From: Bacteroidales bacterium
Lineage (GTDB): Bacteria; Bacteroidota; Bacteroidia; Bacteroidales; NBLH01
Length of the DNA: 7,576 bases
Reading direction: 5' to 3'
NCBI GenBank assembly: GCA_029210905.1
Contig: JARGGF010000187.1
Location: forward strand, 1 to 7,576
Made by a program: the position numbers and the translations under genes. Below, one piece after another: positions 1 through 6,044 of the stretch. Under the pieces are notes generated by a model. It searched no databases. It was not told where the DNA came from and was given only the letters and a program-made list of their open reading frames with translations. The number at the start of each line of letters is the position of its first letter. Within the stretch, counting starts at the first letter, position 1.

Positions 1-142
1 GACTAAAGTGTGAAAACCAGGTTAATTTAGATTCCTGATTTTTAAATTCAACTATAATAAAGGTGGCCTTTAGAAAGTTATAAAGTACGAAAATAAATAG
101 TGCCAGTAGCAAGACGCTGACTAAGCATGCTATGATACTTAG
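1..142 (-). CDS. Possible 5' part of a small membrane-anchored protein (edge-truncated open frame)
   Basis: Below the lipoprotein stop codon, one minus-strand frame stays open from about position 142 to the left edge, roughly 47 codons. It reads a strongly hydrophobic stretch (SVLLLALFIFVLYNFL, about positions 118-71) followed by a mixed, more polar segment ending in LTWFSHFS at the edge. That pattern would fit an N-terminal membrane anchor or signal sequence of the next gene in the same direction. Against it, there is no ATG: an in-frame stop lies at 143-145, and the only standard alternative start is TTG at 110-112, which is uncommon in this phylum. It could therefore be a chance open frame in AT-rich DNA, or a gene whose start was lost by a frameshift. 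I do not recognise a family. Confidence 0.2.
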
Positions 143-759
143 TTATCAAATGAAACCACCGAATCTATTTCAAGGTTTTCTTCCTTTTTCAATTCAAGTG
201 TATCCGGTGAAACATAACCCAGGTTTTCAATTTCAAAAAACTCCTGAATAAGGTTTGCAAGTTCTCTTGAAGTATACATTCCATAACGAATTAAAGGTTC
301 CTTTTTGCCATCAGTAAGAATTTCGCCCATTATCTGATCTTCTTTAACCCTATCAAAATACACAGAACTGCCATTATTAAGTATTATTTGAAACACCTTA
401 TTATGAGCTAATTCTGAATGAATATTGTGCTTTTTAATCAATTTCCCAAAAGCCTGGCTCTGATCTATAAATCCTTTAAATAATGCATCAGTTTCCCAAC
501 GATAACTATCTCCTAATTCATGGGCCATTTTTTTTGCTTCTTGACGGTCAATCATAAAAAAAACAAGTGCCTTTTTTTCAATTTTGTAAATTTTTGATTG
601 CTGCTCTTCAGCAAGGTTTTTTTCCACATGTTCAAAACTCAAAGTATCTACTATCAGTGGCTTTTCATCTACTACTTCTTTTTTAGGTTGAGATTCTCTA
701 CAATTTGTAAACAACAGAATAAATAAGGCAGGGGCAATCAAATTAAGGTGCTGGTACAT
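139..759 (-). CDS. Putative lipoprotein of unknown function, 206 aa
   Basis: I do not recognise the family. The N-terminus has a short hydrophobic segment (residues 5-18) ending in LLFTNC, with Cys20 as the likely lipidated residue; Asn just before the Cys is not the classical lipobox, so signal peptidase II processing is likely but not certain. A Lys/Glu-rich linker (about 21-60) leads to a compact domain (about 60-178) starting with KKALVFFMIDRQEAKKM and including VFQIILNNGSSVYFDR, an alternating strand/helix pattern. The tail is acidic. The start is firm: an in-frame TAA lies two codons upstream (766-768), separated by an A8 run. The gene follows the TauE-like gene by 77 nt on the same strand and is probably the last clear member of that transcript. 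If lipidated, it would sit in the envelope facing the periplasm or the surface. Confidence 0.75.
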   Translation of the reverse strand: MYQHLNLIAPALFILLFTNCRESQPKKEVVDEKPLIVDTLSFEHVEKNLAEEQQSKIYKIEKKALVFFMIDRQEAKKMAHELGDSYRWETDALFKGFIDQSQAFGKLIKKHNIHSELAHNKVFQIILNNGSSVYFDRVKEDQIMGEILTDGKKEPLIRYGMYTSRELANLIQEFFEIENLGYVSPDTLELKKEENLEIDSVVSFDN

Positions 760-836
760 TTTTTTTTAGTATTTTTTAAAGCTTTCCCAATAACCAAGGT
801 GTTTAACAAAGCCTTTTATTAATGATTTTTGATTTA

Positions 837-1205
837 TTATTTGCTAATTATCATTTTTAGGGCCACAATCATCATGAGAATGCCAAAGGATTTTTTCATA
901 AACTTCTCCGGAATACTAATTGACAATTTAGAGCCAATATAGCCACCTATAATAAATGTTAGGGCCATTATCAATGCAACTTTAACATCAACACTCCCCT
1001 CTCGATAATAATTGATTGTAGCAACCAACATAACAGGAATTGTCATTAATGCAAGACTGGTACCTTGCGCCTGTTGCATAGAAAAACCTAAAATGAATAC
1101 CAATGAAGGGATAACAATAATACCACCACCTACACCCATACTTCCGCTTAATAGTCCTGCAAATAAGCCTATTACTAAAACGATTATAATCTCATTTAAA
1201 GTCAT
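837..1205 (-). CDS. Half-length TauE/SafE (TSUP) family transporter, 122 aa
   Basis: Integral inner-membrane protein of the TSUP/TauE-SafE family, whose characterised members export sulfite or organosulfur anions; the substrate here cannot be told. The family's N-terminal signature is clear: glycine-rich VIGLFAGLLSGSMGVGGG (residues 11-28), then a Pro-containing helix IVIPSLVFILG, and after it AQGTSLALMTIP. Four to five hydrophobic segments are visible (about 5-24, 29-42, 50-66, 76-95, 104-120). Typical family members are about 250 residues and contain two such repeats; this protein is one repeat and ends cleanly at a TAA, with no second half downstream. It may work as a homodimer. ATG 1203-1205 is the first start after an in-frame stop at 1227-1229. 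It begins 7 nt after the stop of the upstream 1101-residue protein gene, so the two are almost certainly co-transcribed. Confidence 0.88.
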   Translation of the reverse strand: MTLNEIIIVLVIGLFAGLLSGSMGVGGGIIVIPSLVFILGFSMQQAQGTSLALMTIPVMLVATINYYREGSVDVKVALIMALTFIIGGYIGSKLSISIPEKFMKKSFGILMMIVALKMIISK

Positions 1206-1212
1206 AAGTATG

Positions 1213-4200
1213 TTAAAAGTCCAAACTTAGGGAGAAATAAAATACCCGAGGCAAAATCACGTTATTATCAATGCCCCATGCCCAATCCGTTCTTACAAAA
1301 TAACCAAAAAGTTTGGAACGTAAACCAAAACCATATCCAACAATAAAAGGTGATCTTTTTTTATCAATAATTACTCTAATCGGATTCCCATTAATTATTT
1401 TGGTATTGTAAGCATTATCTTTCTCCCATGGAGAGAGCCCAGACCAGGCCGATCCAACATCTGTAAAGCCAACTACCTGCAGATTTTCCAGAAATGCATT
1501 ATTCATTGGTCTGTTAATCAGATATTTTACAATTGGCCACCGCACTTCGGCATTTGCAATAACAAACTTGTTTCCATTTCTGGCATTTTGAACAAAGCCC
1601 CGCATATCAGTAGCAACCGCCTGGAAAATATAATTTTCAGTTTCATCAATTCTAACTGACTGGTCAAAAGTGGGGATATCTGTTGAGAAATTGATCCAGT
1701 TATCTACCCCACCTAAATAATATATAAGTTTTCCCGAACCAAATGAAGCACTTGATGCAACTCTTCCGGCGAAAATAAGATTTCTATGAATTGGTAAATA
1801 AAATCTAAAATCGGCGCCATAGATATAGGTGCTTGTCCCCCCTTTTTGGAGGTCCTGAAAATATTCTGCAAATGCTTTGAACCTTATCCCATTAAAAAGA
1901 TTGATTCCTCGTTCGATGGTATTGTCAAAAATATATTCGAGCTTAACACCTCCAAGATATCTATAAAAATCTTCAACGGGTAAAGTTTGCTGTCGTGTAG
2001 AAAGTATTACCGATCGATCCGATCTGAAAGTGACTGTTCCCCTGACTGAGCTCACCTGATTAAATGGATAGCTAAGTTTTGCTTTTATTTCATTGGTAAT
2101 GATTCTCTCTGCAATTAAATCATTGTAATAATTGATAACAGACAAACGATGATAGATATATTGTTTGTCCCACCTGTTTTTAAGATCTTCGAGGCTTAAA
2201 AGGTATTCAAAACTGTCAAAATTACCAGCTATTCGAAAGCCACCTGTGAGTTTATAATCTTCAAACAAATCACTGATTCCTATTTTTGTAAAGATGTTCA
2301 ATCCGGGATTAAAATAGTAAGCTCCCGGAGAATAGGCCTGATACATGTCGTTCAAAAACCCAAAATCAATCTGGGTTACCATTTCATTTGGGTAAAATGA
2401 GGTGAGATATATTTTCTGTTCAGGCCATTTGATGGTATCTTTTTCAGTTTCCAATTCAGAGCTATCTGTCCCGTAAACCAAATGATATGGATTTTCTTTT
2501 TCTACTTCAAACACATAATAATTAATATCCAAAGGAACACTATCCGGATGCATTATAAGGTTGTTTGCTGCAAGGCTATCCCGAATCTCTCTTTGTCTGA
2601 TTATTTTTTGTTTTTGAATAAGTATCAGGCTGTCTTTCTTTTTAAACTCTTTTGTTCGTTCATTCCGATATACAGTGTTATGCATACCATTACCAACGTC
2701 AGACTTGGTATTAAATTCTTCCACCATTATACGGTCTTTTCTATCGTTGAACAACACTTCAGACAAAGCATTATCCTCCTCATTTACAGAGTAATACTCA
2801 ATATTTCTATTGTAGTTACTAATTGGGTATTGAGTTGTGTAATATCTGAAATGAGTAACTGTATCAATATAGCTTATCGTGCTATCATAGCTGGCAAGAA
2901 ATCGATTAATTACCCCATTTTGATCACTTAAGAAAGCATAAGTATTCTTTTTAATTGGTTCAGGAGAAGTTTCGTCGGAATAAGGAGTATTAGTAATTCT
3001 TTGAAGCACCTGACTCTTGGTTTTAAAATCGTAAACAAATAAATCGTAAGTAGGCATTACTTCAGGCTTAACACTTTTATCAACAGCCAGTGTATCACTT
3101 AACCTGTTGGAAACAAATATAATTTTTGAGGATTGTTCGGCAAATCTTGGATGTAATTCATCCGCTGCATCATTAGTTATTTGTTCGCTTGAACCAGCTG
3201 ATAAATTATACACAAATAAATCTGTCTGCCCTTTCATTACTCCGGAGAAGGCCATGTTTAATCCATCGTGAGAATATGCAAAATCAAGAATTTTATCGTA
3301 GTAAGGGATATTTCGCTTCTGAATTTTGCCAGTTTCAACAAAGTAGAAATACATCACCAACCTGCCTTTTACCTCAGCAACAAAGGCCAATATTTTCCCG
3401 GTAGGATGCCATGTAATTACAGGATATGAATAATCAGTTATTTGTTTTAGTCGATGCTCAAAGCGGATTATTTTTTTACGTTTATCTTTTTGCATATCAT
3501 AAAGCCAAATGTGCCGCTTGCCTGAATAGTTTGAGGTATAAGCTAAAAATCTGCTATCAGGGCTCAATTTTGCATACTGATACACCCTGTTTTTTTTGGT
3601 TTTTATTTTAATATTTCCACCTTCAGGAAAAGTTGTAGATTTATGATCCTTTTCAAAACGGGTTTTATAAAAATCCAGCCAAACAGGTGTCAGGGATTTC
3701 ATATTTGTTCCCAGTACAAATAAAAATCCACTTTCAACATTCTTATTAACACGGGTGAGGTACAGTATATCAGAAATTACAGAAGTGCCATAATTTTGTG
3801 CTACAAAATACCAGATAGCATGGCCCGCATAAACAGCATCTTCATCCTGGAGATGATTAAATTTTTTAAGCTTTCCGTTCTCTAATGCATCCTTAATCTT
3901 ATTTTCGATTGTAAAGTTCCAGCTTTCAGACAGATAAGAAATCAATCCTTTATAATACCAATCGGGAAGCGTAAGCAATGTTGAGGAGCTTACTTTTTGC
4001 CGGAAACTGCCACCATATAAAATATCAGTGAGTATTACCTCGGCTATTGCAGCACGGATTTGCTTTACAAAATCGCGATGATTTCCATTATAATAGATAA
4101 AAACCTTATTATCAATTATTTTGGATGATCCTCCAATATTTGTTTCGTCATTTCCCGAAACTAACCCAATGTTACTTTGTTTAAATTCGGACTGTTTGTT

Positions 4201-4518
4201 GTAAATTAGAAAAATTATGCGATTATCGAGACTATGACTAAAAAAATCTTCAAGATTTTTTAATTCTTCGTCAATCACCTTTGAGGTATAGCGTGCAAGG
4301 GTTTTTCCATCAAGATAAAAGTAAGTATCGTATCTTGGAAAACGGTAATATTCCCAATAGAAATCATTGTATTGCACCCGGTTTTTCCCAAATTGAACCT
4401 GATGCCCATTATAAAATTGGGCAGTCAATTCAGATGGTAAAACCAATAAAACAGCAACAAAGATTATGAAAATAAGCTTACAAAGTTTCACAATTGATTT
4501 ATTTTTAGTTCTAATCAT
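1213..4518 (-). CDS. Outer-membrane protein: degenerate peptidase-MA-like domain, TolB/PD40 propeller and Omp85-type beta-barrel, 1101 aa
   Basis: Large envelope protein of a Bacteroidetes type usually annotated as PD40-domain or BamA/TamA-family protein; its role is unknown. Residues 1-34 form a signal peptide (basic start, IIFIIF-type core, likely cleavage after LTAQ). Residues about 75-290 resemble a gluzincin (peptidase MA-like) domain, but the expected HExxH reads AAIAE (156-160) and the LPxWxxEGL position reads LPDWYYKGL with Lys190, so it looks catalytically dead. Residues about 305-540 contain PD40/WD40-like blades (LSPDSRFLAYTSN, WHPTGKILAFVAE, YSHDGLNMAFSG, HPRFAEQSSKIIFVSN). A charged linker follows (about 600-700). 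The last 400 residues are a beta-barrel with the Omp85 loop-6 motif MRGF (972-975), FTDVGSAW (1018-1025) and a terminal Phe typical of outer-membrane insertion signals. No POTRA domains are evident. An in-frame TAA abuts the ATG, fixing the start. It is the first gene of the cluster. Confidence 0.88.
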   Translation of the reverse strand: MIRTKNKSIVKLCKLIFIIFVAVLLVLPSELTAQFYNGHQVQFGKNRVQYNDFYWEYYRFPRYDTYFYLDGKTLARYTSKVIDEELKNLEDFFSHSLDNRIIFLIYNKQSEFKQSNIGLVSGNDETNIGGSSKIIDNKVFIYYNGNHRDFVKQIRAAIAEVILTDILYGGSFRQKVSSSTLLTLPDWYYKGLISYLSESWNFTIENKIKDALENGKLKKFNHLQDEDAVYAGHAIWYFVAQNYGTSVISDILYLTRVNKNVESGFLFVLGTNMKSLTPVWLDFYKTRFEKDHKSTTFPEGGNIKIKTKKNRVYQYAKLSPDSRFLAYTSNYSGKRHIWLYDMQKDKRKKIIRFEHRLKQITDYSYPVITWHPTGKILAFVAEVKGRLVMYFYFVETGKIQKRNIPYYDKILDFAYSHDGLNMAFSGVMKGQTDLFVYNLSAGSSEQITNDAADELHPRFAEQSSKIIFVSNRLSDTLAVDKSVKPEVMPTYDLFVYDFKTKSQVLQRITNTPYSDETSPEPIKKNTYAFLSDQNGVINRFLASYDSTISYIDTVTHFRYYTTQYPISNYNRNIEYYSVNEEDNALSEVLFNDRKDRIMVEEFNTKSDVGNGMHNTVYRNERTKEFKKKDSLILIQKQKIIRQREIRDSLAANNLIMHPDSVPLDINYYVFEVEKENPYHLVYGTDSSELETEKDTIKWPEQKIYLTSFYPNEMVTQIDFGFLNDMYQAYSPGAYYFNPGLNIFTKIGISDLFEDYKLTGGFRIAGNFDSFEYLLSLEDLKNRWDKQYIYHRLSVINYYNDLIAERIITNEIKAKLSYPFNQVSSVRGTVTFRSDRSVILSTRQQTLPVEDFYRYLGGVKLEYIFDNTIERGINLFNGIRFKAFAEYFQDLQKGGTSTYIYGADFRFYLPIHRNLIFAGRVASSASFGSGKLIYYLGGVDNWINFSTDIPTFDQSVRIDETENYIFQAVATDMRGFVQNARNGNKFVIANAEVRWPIVKYLINRPMNNAFLENLQVVGFTDVGSAWSGLSPWEKDNAYNTKIINGNPIRVIIDKKRSPFIVGYGFGLRSKLFGYFVRTDWAWGIDNNVILPRVFYFSLSLDF

Positions 4519-4677
4519 TTAGCTAATCCGGCTTTTGGAATAATAAATTGGATTGTTTAAATAACGGATAAAAATAAGCATAATTATTAAAGATGGGATA
4601 AAATTATTTGCGAAATTCTAATAATACAGGCAAATTTCAGTTTAGAGGAAGCATATTGGCAGACAAATCTATTTGTT

Positions 4678-4707
4678 AAAAAATAAAAGCCGCAAAATGC
4701 GGCTTTT
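4678..4707 (-). terminator. Intrinsic terminator of the tRNA-Leu gene
   Basis: A perfect 10-bp stem with a 3-nt loop spans 4685-4707 (arms AAAAGCCGCA and TGCGGCTTTT). On the minus strand it is followed by ATTTTTT (4684-4678), giving a standard Rho-independent terminator that begins 3 nt after the tRNA 3' end. It should separate the tRNA transcript from the envelope gene cluster that starts at 4518. On the plus strand only four T residues follow the stem, so activity there would be weaker. Confidence 0.85.
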
Positions 4708-4710
4708 AGG

Positions 4711-4794
4711 TGCCCAGGACAAGACTCGAACTTGCACGCTTTTGACGGCGCCAGCCCCTCAAGCTGGTGTGTCTACCAATTCCACCACCTGGGC
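4711..4794 (-). tRNA. tRNA-Leu, anticodon GAG
   Basis: Complete 84-nt class II tRNA read on the minus strand. The 7-bp acceptor stem is GCCCAGG/CCTGGGC with discriminator A at 4711. The D-arm region reads TGGTGGAATTGGTAGACACA. The anticodon stem CCAGC/GCTGG closes the loop TTGAGGG, placing anticodon GAG at 4758-4760, which reads CUC and CUU leucine codons. A long variable arm typical of Leu/Ser tRNAs follows (CGC...GCG), then a T arm GCAAG/CTTGT with loop TTCGAGT. The 3' CCA is not encoded (the next bases are CCT), so it must be added by tRNA nucleotidyltransferase. The gene has its own promoter at 4803-4832 and a terminator at 4678-4707. Confidence 0.97.
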
Positions 4795-4802
4795 AATGGC
4801 TG

Positions 4803-4832
4803 CAAAATTATAAATTTTTATCGATTTTCAAA
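4803..4832 (-). promoter_or_regulatory. Bacteroidetes-type promoter of tRNA-Leu
   Basis: On the minus strand TTTG (4829-4832) lies 18 nt upstream of TAATTTTG (4803-4810), matching the Bacteroidetes sigma-factor consensus TTTG / about 19 nt / TAnnTTTG. Transcription would start a few bases downstream, at about 4796-4800, leaving an almost leaderless tRNA precursor whose mature 5' end is at 4794. The fit in both boxes and in spacing is good. Confidence 0.65.
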
Positions 4833-4859
4833 TATTCTTCAAGCTTTGCCACGATTATT

Positions 4860-4890
4860 TTAGTTAAGAATTAAAATAATAATATATTTG
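4860..4890 (+). promoter_or_regulatory. Probable promoter of the nucleotidyltransferase gene
   Basis: TATATTTG at 4883-4890 matches the Bacteroidetes -7 consensus TAnnTTTG exactly. The -33 region is weaker: TTAG at 4860-4863, with a 19-nt spacer. A start point near 4895 would give a leader of about 25 nt that is A-rich (AAGGAAAATAGAAA) before the ATG at 4921. The site is divergent from the tRNA-Leu promoter, with about 27 bp between the two sets of boxes. Confidence 0.45.
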
Positions 4891-4920
4891 TAGAATATGT
4901 AAATTCAAGGAAAATAGAAA

Positions 4921-5829
4921 ATGAAACCAACTTTATTAATTCTTGCTGCCGGGCTGGGTAGCAGATACGGCGGGCTTAAGCAACTCGATCAAATAGGCCC
5001 ATCGGGCGAAACGCTAATGGATTATTCAGTTTATGATGCCAAACAAGCCGGCTTTGGCAAAATTGTATTTGTAATCAGGAAAAACTTCGAAGATGATTTT
5101 AAAACCCATATATTTTTAAAGTATAAGGGTTTTATTGATATTGATTATGTTTTTCAGGAACTTGACATGCTGCCAGATGGCAAAAAAGTACCTGAAGGTA
5201 GAATGAAACCATGGGGGACCGGGCATGCAGTTTTAGTTGCAGAACCAAAAATCAAGGAACCATTTGCGGTTATCAATGCTGATGATTTTTATGGCAGGGA
5301 TTCTTTTAAAGCCATTGCTTCCTTTTTATTTGCCCTTGACGAAGACAACCAAAAAACTTATTGTTTATTGGCATATAAACTTAAAAACACCTTATCGGAG
5401 CATGGTACTGTTTCAAGGGGGCTTTGCTACCTTGATAAAAATGATTATCTCATTAATATTGAGGAACATACAAAAATTTACATCGAAAATGGTAAAATCC
5501 TTAGCCTTACCAAAGATGATAAAAAGTACGATCTTTCTGAAGATGCTCCTGTTTCAATGAATTTAATGGGTTTTACCCCTTCAGCTTTCAAATATTTTAA
5601 ATATTATTTCAATGAATTTGTTGAAACGAAATACAATGATTTAAAAGCTGAATTATATTTGCCTGAAGTGGTTTCGAAAATAATAAAGAGTTCATCAGGC
5701 AAAGTCAGGGTGCTTCCCAGCAATGAAAAATGGTTTGGAGTTACTTATAAAGAGGATAAACAGGTTGTAGTTGACAATATAAAGGAAATGGTTGATAAAG
5801 GCATCTACCCTAAAAAATTGCTTCCTTAA
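4921..5829 (+). CDS. Sugar-phosphate-type nucleotidyltransferase (NTP_transferase family), 302 aa
   Basis: Cytoplasmic enzyme of the GT-A-like nucleotidyltransferase fold, expected to transfer an NMP from an NTP to a sugar phosphate to make an NDP-sugar; neither the sugar nor the nucleotide can be assigned. Visible motifs are the N-terminal nucleotide-binding loop LILAAGLGSRYGGLKQL (6-22) with the G-x-G-x-R core, KPWGTGHAVL (96-105) for base recognition, and VINADDFYG (117-125) with the metal-binding Asp pair 121/122. SMNLMGF (212-218) and WFGVTYKEDK (271-280) come later in the fold. The length is normal for single-domain members; no C-terminal left-handed beta-helix acyltransferase domain is present. 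The start is firm because an in-frame TAG lies two codons upstream (4915-4917). The gene is monocistronic here, divergent from tRNA-Leu and convergent with the caspase-family gene. Confidence 0.9.
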   Translation: MKPTLLILAAGLGSRYGGLKQLDQIGPSGETLMDYSVYDAKQAGFGKIVFVIRKNFEDDFKTHIFLKYKGFIDIDYVFQELDMLPDGKKVPEGRMKPWGTGHAVLVAEPKIKEPFAVINADDFYGRDSFKAIASFLFALDEDNQKTYCLLAYKLKNTLSEHGTVSRGLCYLDKNDYLINIEEHTKIYIENGKILSLTKDDKKYDLSEDAPVSMNLMGFTPSAFKYFKYYFNEFVETKYNDLKAELYLPEVVSKIIKSSSGKVRVLPSNEKWFGVTYKEDKQVVVDNIKEMVDKGIYPKKLLP

Positions 5830-5868
5830 ATGGTTAAAAACTGAAGAGAGGTGTTGTAGTGAAACTCA

Positions 5869-5893
5869 TTAAAACGCTTTTAACATTTTTTTT
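5869..5893 (+). terminator. Weak candidate terminator after the nucleotidyltransferase gene
   Basis: TTAAAA (5869-5874) and TTTTAA (5878-5883) form a short AT-only stem around CGC, followed 2 nt later by a run of eight T residues (5886-5893). The position, 40 nt after the stop codon, and the U-tract favour termination, but the stem is thermodynamically weak. Confidence 0.3.
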
Positions 5894-5929
5894 ATATTCG
5901 GGTAAATCATTGAATATCAGTATTCAGTA

Positions 5930-5966
5930 ATCACACTTCCACTTCTTTCAGAAGATGGAAGGTGAT
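5930..5966. terminator. Long imperfect hairpin between convergent genes, possible bidirectional terminator
   Basis: The arms at 5930-5946 and 5950-5966 pair over 16 bp with two single-base bulges (A5935 and A5955) and a TTC loop. It lies between the convergent ends of the nucleotidyltransferase (5829) and caspase-family (6045) genes, where a transcript end is expected. The T-tract after the stem is interrupted on both strands, so it could equally be an RNA 3'-end stabiliser. A second small palindrome (TGAATA-TCAG-TATTCA, 5911-5926) lies just to its left. Confidence 0.4.
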
Positions 5967-6044
5967 TTTGACACCATTATTTTTTGATGCATGATTTGAA
6001 AGATCATCCTTTTTTAAGACTCAAAATACCTATAATCAAATTCT

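Noticed and set aside
121..142. Inverted repeat CTAAG...CTTAG around the lipoprotein stop, enclosing GCATGC.
   Set aside because: The stem is only 5 bp with a 12-nt loop and no T-tract on the minus strand, so it is not a credible terminator.
2482..2931. Plus-strand open frame of 149 codons.
   Set aside because: It lies entirely antisense to the well-supported 1101-residue protein gene and encodes no recognisable domain; it is a shadow of that gene.
4663..4676. Palindrome ACAAAT-CT-ATTTGT downstream of the tRNA terminator, a possible operator for the envelope gene cluster.
   Set aside because: It is short and AT-rich, more than 140 nt from the start codon, and no promoter boxes were convincing next to it.
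4678..4800. tRNA-Leu as a possible integration site of a mobile element.
   Set aside because: No partial tRNA repeat, integrase or other mobile gene is visible on either side; the tRNA is intact with its own terminator.
5237..5560. Plus-strand frame of 107 codons inside the nucleotidyltransferase gene.
   Set aside because: It is an alternate-frame shadow; the overlapping frame carries all the conserved motifs.
5859..5930. Short GTG-started frame of 23 codons with a basic, signal-peptide-like start (VKLIKTLLTFFLYSG), preceded by GAGAGG.
   Set aside because: It is too short, uses a non-ATG start, overlaps the likely terminator of the preceding gene, and no continuation is seen in other frames after its stop.
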